Assembly (NCBI GenBank): GCA_020746105.1
Contig: CM036617.1
Span: forward strand, 167,036,912-167,100,911
Source: Trogon surrucura
Lineage: Eukaryota > Chordata > Aves > Trogoniformes > Trogonidae
Length of the DNA: 64,000 bases
Direction of reading: 5' to 3'
The notes beneath the pieces were generated by a model that was given only the letters and a program-made list of their open reading frames with translations, ran no database searches and was not told the origin of the DNA. The first letter of the stretch is position 1. Every line of letters starts with the position of its first letter. Shown piece by piece: positions 39,501-54,500 of this stretch. A program made the position numbers and the translations under genes.

Positions 39501-42500
39501 CATCTACGACAGAGATGATTTTGATCTTGACCATCGTAGCAGAAAGGCAACCCAGAAGAAATGTCTCCGTAAAACACACCAACAAACAAATTTCCACAGG
39601 AGAGCAGTTCTGCAGTTCCCTTTGACAACTATTCTCCTCTCCCAGCGTCAACATTCAAGCGTCACTTACCAACTCTGGGGGCTGTAACGGTGGGTGCTTC
39701 AACAGGAGCTGTACTACTAAACGCAGAGAGGGGAATCTTCATCTGTAGGGGGGCTCGATTGCTGGCAGCGTTATAAAGTCCTGAAGTACCCACTGTGGGC
39801 AAAGAAGTCCTTGTGGCCTGGGCAACAGGATGTGCAGAAGAAACCGCCTGTACTGCCAACGTGGTGCCTATCGATGCAGCGCTGGCTGGAGAGTTCCTCT
39901 GAATACTAGAACTGGCCACGGACGGGCTGTTATTTGGTTTAGCTGGGTTAGTCGACGCCAAAGACACTGTCGTTTTGGTAAGGCTACCGATTGTAGACGA
40001 GCTTTGTACAGATATAAATTCAACGTTGCCCGACTGTTGGTTAGTGACCAAAGTCCCTGTGTGGCTTTGCAGGAGTTGAGGTTGGGATGACACCGCGACA
40101 GGTACGTGCAAGATTACGGGCAAAGACTGCAGCGAGACAGACACTGACTGAGCGCTGCCGCTGGGCACTGGGTTAGTGCCTACAACCGTAGCTGTGTTAG
40201 CTGTGGGAAGAACTGTTGTTGTCAAAGAGCTGGTGGAGGTCACTGGAGCCTGAGGCTTAGGTTGTGCACTGATGAGTGTCGGAGGAGCAGCAAGACTGGG
40301 AGCTGGCAGTACATGCACCAAAAAAAAAAAAAAAAAAAGAAAAGAAAATTAAGTATTTGAACTAAGTGGGAAGTTTCACTTCAACACAACAAATGACTTA
40401 CAATGAGGGTGGTGAATCATTGGAACAGGTTCTCTGGAGAGGATGTGAATTTCCCAGCAGTGTGAGTGTTCAAAAGTGTGGCTGGATGGGGCTTTGAGCA
40501 ATCTGATCTAGCGAAAGGTGTCCCTGCCCATGGCAGAGGGGTTAGACTACGTGACCTTTAATGCTCCCTCTGATCCCAAAATATCCTATCATTCTATGAA
40601 AAATGTGGTACATGACTAACTTTTTTGCAAAGAAAGGCTATAGATACTCTTTTTCTGTTGTGCACTTTGATATTCAATGGCCTACTTAAATACACCGTTT
40701 GAAAAAAAACTATACCTAAATGGCAAAAAAATAAGATATACAAAGAACTCCGACACAGTTTTTAAGGAATCTCCAGGATCTAACTGCTGAAAATAGAAGA
40801 AATACAGCATTTTAAACACTCATTACAGAAATGCTAGATCAACTGCTCCTTCAGAAAACACAAAAGAAAAACTGTCAGTTATGACTAACTTGCTTTGTAC
40901 AGGTAGGACCTTGTATCCAAAATATTCTACTGAAAGCAAGGATTAATGTGTTCAAGAAGATATTCCCTTTTATGCAACAAAGTTTTAGGAAAAAATCTAA
41001 ATATCTTGAGCATAATATACTAGAGAAAAACCAATATATACCTACTATGAGATGATTCTGCAAAAAAGCTTCAATATTAGGTAAACTATTTTTAAAACCA
41101 AGCATTGGGTGACTACAATGAAGGTGACCAATGGTGGTTTTGATTCTACATTGCCTATAAATTCTATCTAGAAATTCCATTTTTCAACTTGATGCCCTTA
41201 AGAAATGGGGCTTATGACTTGCTTTAGTTCCCCCATTTGACTTCTGTAGCCATTAGGCGGAGGGGAAGGTATCAGCATCCTGCTATGATCAAGTACAAAA
41301 AAAAACGGCCTTTGAGTCCCACGTTTCAGTTCTCGGCAGCCAAGGGACTGCAAGTTTTGTTGACACGCCCAGCCAGCAGTTTGCTGAAGCATCTAATTTA
41401 CCCACGTATTCTGAGTGGCCAAACCAATGTATTTTTTCGCTTACCTGGTAAGTGCACTACACAAATATAAACTGGGAAGGTGGAAAGGAGTAAAAATAAT
41501 GTCAGAAAAGTCCTAAGACTCAGTTTTGCTCTGTTCCATTAATTACTTATGTAATGGAATGCAATACAACTTTAAGGAAACGTGTTTACAGCCCACGTGG
41601 TTTCTTACCTGGATTCACAGGGGTTTGAGAAGTTGCTGGTGTGCTCTCCCCCACACTCCTCTTTGACTCCAGTATCTGTCTCACTGTGCCAGCATTTCTA
41701 CAGAACAAGCATTTCTCAATGAGTCAACCAGGGACAACTTTGAACAGTGTGACAATGAAAAAAATTCTAGTTGTTTTTTCACTGAGATTTTCTAAACCCA
41801 TTTATTTTCCGAATCCCCTTGCAAGTTAACTTTGGATGTTCCCCTACTAAAAAAAAAAAAAGTACTACTTGTAAATTTACAAGTTCTTGCACCCACTTTT
41901 GCCTTTCACCATGAAAATTTTCCCTTCTTTGAAATAAACTTCCGTTTTTATCCATTACTTTAAGTGCTGAAACAACACTCATCTTGGTTTACCCAAGAAC
42001 AGACTGGACACTGCCTCTTTACGACTTCTGTGAAAGAAAATGAAATTTTACAACCAAAGAGCAATCAAAGAAAAGGAAAAGCACTTTAATTAAATAAAGA
42101 AAATGGAAAATGCAGGGATTATCCATTACAGGAGGTATCTCAACCGTCCTATTGTTAATTTTAACACGGTCACAGTGATGTGCCTGCTTACCGATATGGT
42201 GCACTGTTTGTGTTTGCAGCTTCACTTGCTGCTTTCCCTGGAGACACTGGTGCATTTGGTGAATTCTAAAATGGAAGAAAGAGAGAGAGAGGTCGTAACA
42301 AAACAACCATAAGCCAGTTTGCAATCTTCTGCTTTCATTATATTTCATGTTCTTTCATTTCTGTGTGAGATACATATTTTCTGTAGCAAATGCCGCAGGG
42401 CAACTTGACATGTTTTATAACCCTCAAAAATCTCCTTGGTCCTACCTGCCTCCCCCTCTCCTATATCACCCCTCTTTATAAATCTCTCACCTTCAGGTTT

Positions 42501-45500
42501 TTATAGCATAAGATTCAAAATTTCTTCTTGAATGTTAACAGACTTTCAGCTTCCACTTCTTCACAGTATATAATCCAGAACATTAATTCTAGACACGAAA
42601 ATACTAGCATTTGTATCCATTCCCTCTACTCTTCCCTCTTCACCCCCAAAATCAAGGTATGGGGTTCACTTATTTACTCTCTGTATTGAAGTAAATTAGA
42701 TCTACTTATACAGAGTTTAATGTGCTTTCACACTAATAATGCCTACAGAATTTTTTGTTAAAATCACAGTTACATAACAGATGTTAGAAGACTATTCTTT
42801 CGTATTACTGCCTTTAACGAAACAAGACAAACTTATTTACGAATGCCACTGAACAACTAGGTCACATTTTTCTTCCTGTGAAATGTCTGTATTTTTCAAC
42901 ATAAGGTTTAGGTTAACACAGAAAAACAAAGATAACAAATCCAGTTCTTACTTCCTGTCTTTTCTTCAAGTCCTCCTTGGCTGCTCCAAACCGCTTTGTC
43001 AATCTTGCAATTTTAGCCTAAACGGGAAGAAGATGAAAAGTAAACAAAAGAAACCATAAATATTCTCTCCAAGAACCGTCAAAGTATACAAACTTGAAGA
43101 CATATAATTAAGACATCAAGTCAAAGGCTATTTTCATATCAGAGGAAGTTGTTCTTCCTTGAAGAGGGGTGAGGCATTGGAACAGGCTGCCCAGGGAAGT
43201 GGTGGAGTTGTCGTTCCTGGAGGTGTTCAAAACACGTGTAGATGCGGTACTTCAGGACATAGTTTAGCGCTCATGGTAATGTTGGGTTGACAGTTGGATT
43301 TGATCTTAAAGGTCTTTTCCAACCTTAATGATTCTATGATTCCTTGAAATACAGTACTACTCAATTACTTCAGAGCAGCAGAAAGACACACACGTGTATC
43401 ACAATCAAGATATCTTAGAGACAACTCGAAGTATTTTCCTTTCTTATTCAAAACAGCAAAACGGAATGTATCTTGCAGAAGTCCACACAATATTCCACAG
43501 GAATGAAAGCAACTGAAAACATTTGTTTTAATGCCTTTATGTACCAACCATATTGAAATATGCACCCGTTTTGTCTGTTGTATCATCTACTCTTTGCCCA
43601 TTTGTCCTCCTCACTGGCACACTACATATCACTCACACCTTACTGACAGGTTTGTTTCACTCTATCTGGTGTTCTGGTGTCAGGTTCATTATCTTTTTAA
43701 GCACCGTTCTTAGATCTCGTCTTTAACTTCTTGTGTTTCCCTTAATATACTCTTTGGTGTCCATTCATTCTGTAATAATCTGCCTCATCTAGGCTGAAGT
43801 TCTGATGGCTGCCTTATTCTGGAGGCAGCAGCTGTGACACTACTTTTTTTTTTTTTTTCTTCACAGAAAGAAGAGTTAAATTCTTTTTATAAACTCTTGA
43901 AAAACTACGCTAGCACTAGAAGAAGTTTTAAAAATCAGTATGTCTCACATACTGTAACTTCAGAACTTCTTACCTAAAAGTAAGTCCATTCAGAAGTCTC
44001 ACCTCTCACATTTTTACAAAGCAACCTGACAGGCTACAATTGTAGTCTGCCTTTAATTACAATTACGCTTCTGTTTGTTTTTACAATGTTGAAGCATTTT
44101 GGAGCAACACCACGTAAGTTTAGATTGTGAGTACATCAACACATTCACAGACTTATGTTACAGATTTGACACTGCAGCTGATGGCTAAAGATCCTAATGA
44201 ACGAGGACACTGAAAGCACCTTAGTGTTTAACAAAAGCTCAACATAAAACACATAAAGTGGCAAGGGGAAAGAGTTATGTAGTACAACCTGGTCTGGCAA
44301 ACTCCATACTTGTTTACGCTACATGTAAAATGGCCTTACTGTTTGAATTTGTTATGAGATAAGCTTTTAATTGTCTTGTCACCTTGAAGTTATTTGATTT
44401 CTATGGTGTTCCTCTTGTTACCACTAGGCACACCATTTCTGTGAAGAATGCAAGAAAGCACGCTCCACTCAATGCCAGCTGTTTGTTTCCTTGCTAGAGA
44501 TAACTATTCCGTTTCTGGAGAAATAAGATGGGTATCACATAATGGTTTTTTGTTTGGACATTCTACACAATCCAGTGCTGCTGCCCTCTCCTTTCTGCAA
44601 TTTTTCATTTTTAAGCAAATTTCTGGCTTCATAGAGACATTAGATATTTCCATGCTTAACATTCATTTGAAAAATGTCTAAACGGAACAGAAGAGTGGAA
44701 AAGCTATTTACTAACAGCTAATGAATCAGTTTGCTGGAAGGAAGATTTGCTCCGGCGTTTCTTTTTGATGACTAATGAATTGCTTTCTTTTCTTCTGAGT
44801 AGGGAACGAGAATCTTACCACTCAAAAGCAACATTAGCATTTGCTGCTTCCTTCCCACCCTTCACTCTGTGGTGTGAAAATGGTTTTCCTACTGACAACT
44901 ACAGGAGACTTCCAACTAAATGCTAAGGAACTTATTTTTAAATTTTACTCTAGTATGCAGTTCAAACAAACACTCACCTTTAGTTCAGTAAGCACAGTTT
45001 TATGCCTCTTGTTACATTCTACTTTTTCTATTCGGGTTTTCAAGTCTGCCAGAGTCTTGTCAAATACAGCACACTGTAAAGCAGTAAGTTTTTCTTCTAA
45101 TAGTCTCTGGATAACCTGTAAAATTATTATTAAAAAAATATAAATATAATCCTAGAATTTGGGTATAACTTAACAAATATCCTGCTTCAAACAGAACTAT
45201 GAGAATGGTCGTGCCCTGTCAATCAAATAGGTCTACAGTCAACAATAAGCGTGAGGTTGCGCAGCTAAGAAAAGCTTCTACATCTATTTTGGCAAATACA
45301 AGTGGTCCCTCTGTGACGTTAACTCAAGAAATTAATTTCATTCCAGTATAAGTGTATAAAACCTTAACAACAGAAGATATTTTCAGAAATTGCTGTGTTT
45401 ACACAAGTTAATCTTTCCTTTTACTTTCCTGTTCTTGAAAAGGACACTGACATTCAAAGAACAGAAATCAAAGATGTTCAACAAAGCTTTATTTGAGAGA

Positions 45501-48500
45501 TGCATTTTCCTCTAGGAAATACCTCTTTTACAATAGCTAAAAATGGGAAGAGACTGATTTACACACAGTTTACTTGACACTCTGTTTAATTTTTTCTCCC
45601 TCCTAGACTTACTGCAGCCAAAAATTTTCCTTAGGAAACAAAAATAAGCAAACACGGTTTAGTTTTCTGTATCCTACCTTAAAAAAAATTACAACATGCA
45701 CTAGCTAACTAACTAATGGAAGGGCACAATTTTTTTTTTTTCCTTCAAGACCACAGGTTTCTTTATGTGCCAATGGTTCAATGAGGCAACTAACAGCTCT
45801 ATAAAAATCTGCAGAATGCCAAGTTGACTGCCCTCTTACTTGGAGACAGACTTTCTTTAAAGCTAGGAACACAATAAAGCTCACCACATAAACCTTTACC
45901 ACACAGAAATACTTACTTTGCTAAGATGCTACCTCTACAGTCATGAGACTTATGAGTTTAAGTATTTCTTGCACTGTAGTTTTCAAATGGTATTTGGTCT
46001 CTTAAAACTAGGGATATATACAATTTTATATGAACTAATCCACCTTTGTTATTTGAATATTTTCAAGCACAAAAAAGGAGAAAATAGGGAGGATAGCAAG
46101 TGTGTGGGAAAAGACAGCTAATTAAAAGATGCTAAGACAAGTGACAGGTGTGTGCTTGCCCTGTGTGCTTTGCACCTCCATTCTACCTGTTGTATTTTTT
46201 GGTCAACATCCTTTCTGGTTGTAATTTTTACTTCAAGTTCTGCTTCATAATCTTCTCCCATGTACCGACGACGTTTAGAATGAACACTGTCTATGTCCTC
46301 AGATTTGGAACGCTTTCTCCTTGACACTTCACCTGAAACAATTGGATACAACTGCTCGTGAGGAATTTTTGAAAAAACAGGTATCTGCAGAATGCTATGA
46401 TTATTATAAAGGTTCATTTGGTCCCCAGTTTAAGCTTTTTCATCCGAAACAAGTAAAAATGCCTTTGGAAAAAGATGATTTTAGACAACACAGAAGTAGA
46501 AGACCAGTCCCTTTCACCTCAGTACACTGCTGCCCTGTTACTGAGTGTTGCTTTGGGCTTCACCAAACCATTGCCCCCAAAATAAAGTGGCTTTAGTACC
46601 ACCACTTCCTTCTGCAGAACTTGTCTCTGGTTCCTCCTGCTCCTATCAGCACCATCCCATAATGAAACACGGCTCATGAGACGCAAAACAAAACACTCTT
46701 CTGAAAACAGAATCCTCTTCTCAGGATTCCAGTCAAATAAAACTTGTCCTGTCTGTGTCAGTAATGAACTTTTTTTCTACTAGCCACGAAATTTTAACCT
46801 CAAATCCCTGACTGAAAAAACATTCACAGAATCCCAGAATGTTAGGGGTTGGAAGGGACCTCAAAAGATTATCTAATCCAGCCCCCCTGCCAGAGCAGGA
46901 TCACCTACAGTAGTAGGTCACACAGGAACGCGTCCAGACGCCCATTCAAACCTTTTTATAGAATCACAGAATGGTGAGGCTTTAAAGGGACCTTAAAGAC
47001 CATCTAGTTCCAACACTTGTGCTATAGGCAGGGACATCTACTGTTATCAGGTTGCCCAAAGCCTCATCCAACCTGCCACGAGCACTTCCACAGAGGAGGC
47101 ACCTACAACTTCTCTGGGCAACCTGTCCCAGTGCCACCACCCTCAGAGAAAAGAATTTCTTAGTATCTGATCTAAATCTACCCTCTTGCAGTTTGAAACC
47201 ATTGCCCGTTGTTCTATCAGCACACTTCCTGATAAAGAGTCCCTCCCCATCCTTCCCGCAGACCTCCTTGAGATACTGGAAGGCTGCTATAAGGTTTCCC
47301 CAGAGACTTCTCTTCTCCAGGCTGAACAGCCCCAACTCTCTCAGCCTGTTCTCATAGGGGAAGTGCTCCAACAGGTCCACGTCCTTTTTATGTTGGGGGC
47401 CTCAGAGCTGAATGCAGTACTCCAGGGGGGGTCTCACCAGAGTGGAGTAGAGGGGAAGAATCATCTCCCCGATGGCCACGCGTCTCTTGAGGCAGCCCAG
47501 GATGTGACTGGCTTTCTGGGCTGCCAACGCACACTGCTGGCTCATTCAGTTTTTCACCTGCAAAAACCCTCAACTGCTTCTCCGCAGGGTTGCTCTCCAT
47601 CCACTCATCTCCCAGCCTGTATTTATGGCTGCGAATGCCATGATGCAGTTGCAGGACCTTGCACATGGCCTCGCTGAACTTCAAGAAGTTTGCATGGGCT
47701 CACCTCTCCAGCCTGTCAAGGTCCCTCTGGATGGCATCCCCTCCCTCCAGCATGTTGACCACACCACACAGCTTGGTGTCATCAGCAAACTTGTTGAGTC
47801 CATACACCAAATACACAACTCTCCAATTTAGAGATAAGGATGTCATGTGAGACAGCGTTAAATGCTCTGCACAGGTCCTGGCAGATGATGTCACTTGCTC
47901 TTCCCTTCTTCACCAACACGGTAACCCCATCATAGACGGCCACCAAATTTTTCAGGCACAATTTGCCCTTAGTGAAACCACGCTGGCTGTTGCCAATCAC
48001 CTCCTTATTTTCCATGTGCCTTAGAACAGTTTCCAGGAGAATCCACTCCATGATCTTGACTGGCTTGTAGTTCCCCAGGTCTTCCCTTTTTAAAAAATGG
48101 GGGTTATGTTTCCCCTTTTCCAGTCAGCAGGAAATTCATCAGACTGTTACAACTTTTCAAATATGATGGCTAGTGGCCTAGCAACTTCATCTGCCAGTTG
48201 GCCAAGGACCCACAGATGCATCTCATCAGGTCCCATGGACTTGTGGACCTTCACATTCCTTACACGGTCTCAAATCTAATCTTCTCCTGCAGTGGGAGGT
48301 TCTTCATTCTCTCAGTCCCTGCATTTGCCTTTGAAAGCTTGGGCAGTGTTGCTGGAGCACTTGCTGGTAAAGATTGGGGCAAAAAAGTCACCGAGTATCT
48401 CATCCACCTCCATATGCCAGGTAACAAGGTCTCCCGTTTCCTTCTGGAGAGGAGCCATATTTTCCCTATTCCTTTTATGACCTATATACCTACAGAAGAT

Positions 48501-51500
48501 TTTCCTGTTGCCTTTAACATCCCTGGACAGATTTAATTCTATTGGGGCTTTGGCTTTTCTAACTGATTCCTGGCTGCTCAAACAATTTCTCTGTACTCCT
48601 CCCAAGTTACCTGTCCTCATTTACACCATCTCTAGGTTTCCTTTTTGTGCTTGAGTGTGTCCAATAGCAGCCTGTTCATCCACGTCAGCCTTCCCAAGTT
48701 TTTGCCTGACTTACTCTTTGTCAGGAAGCATCGCTCCTGAGCTTGGAGGAGGTCATTCCTGAACACTGACCAGCTTTCTTAGGCTTTCTTCCTTCCAGAA
48801 CTTTATCCCATTTTACTTTACCAAGCAGGTCCTTGATGAGGCCAAAGTCTGCTCTCCTGAAGTCCAGGGCAGTGAGCTTGCTGTGCAGCTTACTTGCTGC
48901 CCCTAAGGATCTGGTCGCTGCAGCCATGGCTTCCCCTGAGCTTCACATTCCCCATCAACCCTTCCTTACTTGTGAGAATAAGGTCCAATGTAACTCCTCT
49001 CCTTGTTGGCTCCTCTGTCACTTAGAGGAGGAAGTTATCACCAGTACACTCCGGGAACCTGAAGGTTTGACCTACATAATCTCCAAAGGTCTCTTTCAAG
49101 CTCAATGATTGTGTATTTTTAACACGTGCCACCAGTGACATGTGATAGTTTTAACATTACATACTTCTCTCTGCATGTTTCTCTTCTTCTTTGTGGGCCT
49201 CTTCTTTATCCTCCTCACTTTCCATTCTTGTCTCCTCCTCCACCTCTTCTAGAAACAGAAGAAAAAAAACCAATCTGTGACTTACACTGACCTATAAAAG
49301 TATCATAAGAGTCCTACTTTGACTACTGAACTTAGAATATTTATTAAAAACCATGTTGGGGAAAGTGAGAGAAATAAGTATGACACCGAGGAAATGCAGA
49401 GATTAAAAAAAATAAAACACAACAGAGGATACCTTCAGAATCAAAATTGAAACAACCACACAATACAGTAAGATTAATTTCTGGATTTGTTCAGCTTTAA
49501 AAATCAACAGAATGCCTCCAAGTTATGTCTGAAATGAAACAATGTATTTTTAATGTAGTTAAAGTTTTCAATAAATTATTTTATTTATTTTTCACCTAGG
49601 AAAGAAGTATAAAAATTTCAGTATCAAAATACTAACAAGTTTCTCTGTTTATTTACTATTGGAAAATTCACCCACAATCTTTATGGTAGAAAAGGTCTAG
49701 GTTCCTCTTTTCATTTAATGTTTCTTCCTAATACAAAGTATAACAGTATCGGACTAGATATTTTAAAGCATACCGTTCAGAAAATTCTCAAATAAAAATC
49801 TGAAATAACATCCCCAAATGCACATAGGTTAAAATGAAAAATGTTAATACTTCTTGAAAACTTATCTGTTCCATGAACTTCTACTATGTGTTTTGTACAG
49901 GCTGTATTTTCTATCTCCTGTGCTTGCTAGATGCAACACAAAACCACTACTTTTAAGATTGCATTAAAATCCACACACAGAACATAGCAGAACAAATCAA
50001 CACTCTTATAGGCATAGCTTGATCTGTACACTTCTCCAATTTTCTATTTTCACTTTGTTATTACTGCAGAGTTTACTAGTTATTTTAGAGAAAGTTCTGG
50101 CTGCAAAGGGTATGCTTGTTGCTGTCTGAACACTAAAATTAACTTCTATTATGAAGTACATTTGAGTGGTTTAAGATAAGTTGCCTAATAAATGACAAGA
50201 AGGACAGAGCTGGAAGACCCAAACCTGAAATTATGGTATTTTTCTTTTTGTTACTTTATGCAAGGAATAGTATTCATACCACATAAATTCTTCAAAACTA
50301 ATCTCATTTATTTTTAAGGTAATAAAATGGCATAGTGCCTACACCACTTGCTGATAGATAAGCTTCATGTATTTTATCAATAAAATAGGACTCATTTACC
50401 CAAGAATCTAAAGGAAAGTCATTAAGTGTGAGTACTTTTTTTCCACAAATTGCAGATTCCATTATTTTAATTACTTCCTTATTAGTGCTACTACTGTTTC
50501 ATTAAAGCTGGTTTTAGTTTTCTTTTCCAATCTGTAAGTATTTCTGCATTATCCCTTTTTCCCTTCCCCTTGGGGAGGGAGATGGGTTATTAGACAGCAC
50601 CTGTCATTCGTTCAGTGCTGGCCCAGCCCCAAGCCTGAAATATTCACTGAAAGATACAAATACTCCATGGAAAGATATGCATACCTATGAAGTCCTTAAA
50701 AAAAAAAAATAAATTATGTTACAAGTTCCAAAGCCGAGCTTTTTCAGTTCCATGTAGAGAACAAAGCAATTTCAGGGACAAGCAAGTCTTTTCCTTACAG
50801 ACTTCCACCACTCTGTGAACAAGTTTTCCCCATTTCACTAAAGGAGCTTAAACACAAGACACAGCTAAAACTCTCTAACCATAATACAGATATAATTTTA
50901 CAAGTGTCTATCAGCTTATTTTTCACTGATTAGCTGTGATCTCATTATCTTGATGCTAGATAGGCAGAAGCAATGAATGCAATCGTTTAAAAAATTAATT
51001 TGATTACAACATAAGTTATCACTGTATCACAGAAAACATAGAATCATTTAGGTTGGAAAATACCTTAAGATCATCAAGGACAAACATTAATCTAGTTTAT
51101 GACACACTTATCTTAATTCACCCTATTTGCTGTGGATCTGAACACAAAAGGTTCTTTTCTTTTTTCCTACGTGTTTGTCTGTCACTAAACAGTTGAACAG
51201 AGTTTTTAACAATTTCTACAACTGCAAACATTTAGATCTGTTTCTTCACTGTCTGGACGTTTATTTGGATGTCAGGTCTGCCAAAATATACTTATAAATG
51301 GAAGTAAAAATACTGAGCATCTGAACAGTATCTGCAAGTTACTCTGGACTGCACGGTCATACTCTCACTATTCCATAATCCTGTAACCACAACGTTCTCC
51401 TTATACATTGGCTAGAGCTGATGCACACAGACACCAACCATAAGGAAGTACAAAAGCAGTGTAAGCAGTGAATCCTTGAGCAAACTCTACCCAAAAGTTA

Positions 51501-54500
51501 TTGTAAAACAGAAATACAGATTTTTTTATTTTTTTTTTGCCATGAAATATGTCTGGATCTGATTCTTTTTGATTTGTAAGAAATCACAGATTCATATATT
51601 TCCAAAAGGAATCACCATGAACTACATAAGCTGGTGAAATGGGATGACAAATGTTTTATGATATTCAACAAGAACAAATATGGAAGTTCTGCACGTGGGA
51701 AGGGAGAACCCTTGGCAATGACACAGGCGAGGGACGGCATGGTTGGCGAGCTGCTCTGCTTTGAGGACTTGCATGGTCAACAAGCGAAGCACGAGCCACC
51801 AGCGTGCTCTGGCAACAAAAGTCCACAACATCCTGAGCTGCATTTCCAGGAGCCGAGCCCGTGTATGATCGAAAGCGGTTACTGCTCTTTACTTGGCACT
51901 CCTTACGCCGTCTCTTGGGAAGGAGTAAGAGACTGCTAAGAAGCTTGGGAATATGACCTCTACAAGAGGCTGAGGGAGCTGGGTTTTTTCACCATGGAGA
52001 AGACAAATCTTAACAGGGACTTAAAAATGGCTTTCCAGTATGCTGATCAAACTCAGACACACTCATTGTAAAGGTGCATGGCAAAGAACAAGAAACAACG
52101 TGTGCAGAGCAGAAACAAGAAATGTAATTATCAAGTGATTCAAATACAAAGTACAATATTCTCTTCTTCAACTATCACAACACTTTCAGTCAAAAAAAAA
52201 ATAATCCATAATAGACTTAAAAGATTACAACTGATGAATCCAACAATCCAATAGTTGGTCCTTCAAAGCCTGCTGGACAGAAGTGTGCCAGACTTCTGGT
52301 TTGCAAAATTCAGTGGTTCAAAAATACAACAGTTGTGCCTTTGTCTGTGGACATTAAAGAAAATTCTTCCCCCATATATTCTGCTCCCATTTGCAGATAT
52401 TATAGACCTCCTTAATCCTCCACTGGACTTAAAAAAAAAAAGTTATTTTAAGCTTTCTAGGATAAAGTTTTTTTCCCAAATGCCGAAATATTTTTGCAGC
52501 AACTTTCTGAAAGCCTTCCATTACGCCTTTTTGAAGTAAAAGCCAGAAACATTATTGCAGAAAAGTGGTTTCATCAATGCCATTTAAGCGTATTTTCCGG
52601 TTTGTGATAGCAAGAATTGACAGCTAGTTGTATGACAACATGAACAAAAGTTCATGTTTAGTTGTTTACTTGCCATTCACATGCTCTGAGGTTCTCTTCA
52701 AACGCTACTTTCCAGGAGATACGCTGCAGTCTTTTAAATGTTAACAGCACTCTTTATTCTTAAAAAGTTGTACTTTGGTGTGCTGCTTGACTTCAGACTC
52801 CCTTGACAAAGATCGGTAACAAAGAAATTCTTTTCAAACTATTCCTGAAGGGCATTAAATGTCATTGCTGTAAAGAAGCCTACAATCAAGATGTCCAGAA
52901 TGCACTCCAAGTGCTAGCACTTCTGAGAAAGAAAGGTTTCAGATTTTCTTTGGCAGACATACTCACTTGGTCAAATTTGGAAGTGTACAGATTAGATAAG
53001 AGAAGAAAACAGCAACAACTGCACTACGTAAAACCTACAGTTCACCTAATCCAGGATCCTATCTCAAACAGCTTCATGCCAAAAGCAGATATTCAAGTAT
53101 GGAAGAATATAAGAAGGAGAAAAAGAACACAGTTACACAGTCCCAGAAAACTTCCTCAGCTTTCTGAAAAATTGCTAGTGGAATACCTCCAAAGACTTAC
53201 GGCTTGAGCTTGACAGACCTCCAAAAAATTCCTCTTCCACAGAATATGAATGTCAGTAAACTTCCAGCAATCACAGTGCTGCTAGCAAGGAGCTCCAGAT
53301 GAACATAAACTCAGATGAACGCAAACATTAAGGACAGGCTGGAATGGGTGAAGCTGTTGCACTTTATGCAGAGGAGTACTCAGAGATTTGCCATGGGACA
53401 GGAGATGAGTCAGCTGAGAGCTTCTGGGCAAGGAGAAAGCAGCAAAGCAACGTGGGCAACATGGTGCTAGACATTACAGACTACTTGATCAAGGTGAAAA
53501 AAAAAAATCAATAGAGCTATCCCATATGACCAAAGGCCTTAGGACTTACTCTTGGGTGTACTTTAACTGGAAGGGCTATATTATCAGACACAATCTATGT
53601 GGTTTCTGGAGCATGCTGTAGACAATTTCTTGACACAAGTAATGCATGAGTCAATTAGGGGAGATTCTCTGTTGGGTTTGTTATTCACAAACAAGGAAGA
53701 ATTGGTCTGGGACATGAAGGTCAAGAGTATGTTCGCACGATGCAGCAACCACAAGATCATCGAGTCCAACCTTTTCCTAGCCCTATCAACACCACTAAAT
53801 CATGTCCTTCAAGGCAACATCTACCCTTCTCTTAACCACCTCCAAGGATGGTGACTCAACCACCTCCGTGGGCAGGCTGTTCCAATGCCTGACAATCCTC
53901 TCAGTAAAGAAATTCTTCCTAATACTCAACCTGAACCATGAGACTGTGTAATTAAAAATCCTGCAATAAGTCAGCAGAACAAATACCATTACAGTCACTG
54001 CCCTCAGGAGAGGGGATTCCACCTTAGTGAGGACCTACTTGGTAGTATCCCAAAGAGAGCTGCAGTGGAAAGCAAAAGCACCCATGAGAGCTGGTTGTTC
54101 TTCAAGAACATCTTCCTCAAAGCATGAGAACAGTTCATTTCAATATGCAGAATGCAGAGCCAGCATGGAAGAAATCCAGTTAGGGTGAACATGGACCTCC
54201 TGACAGAGCTCCAATGTAAAAGAGGGTTACAAGGGGAAGAGGAAGTACATAAGAGGAATACAGGGGCACTGTCCAGCTGTGCAAGTATGGAATAAGAAAA
54301 GCTGAAGCTCAACAGTGAGGGGATATGAGGGACAAGAAGGACTGCTGTAACTGCAATGGCAGCAAAAGGAAGTCCAAGGAAAATTGCTGGTCATAGAGGC
54401 AGGCAATCTAATGACTGAGGACACAGAAAATGCTGAGGTATTCAACTTTTCTGTCTCCAGTTTTCACCAGCAAGTTTTCCTCCTAAGTTCATGAGAGCAG

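Noticed and set aside
46118-46180. Extension of exon 3 to the stop near 46118
   Set aside because: The translation after CAG does not match ATF7IP, a good donor is present, and exon 4 continues the known protein exactly.
52803-53207. 134-codon plus-strand frame, Lys/Arg-rich
   Set aside because: It starts at TTG, shows no recognised domain and lies in a repeat-rich intron. A frame of this length is expected by chance a few times in a 64-kb window.
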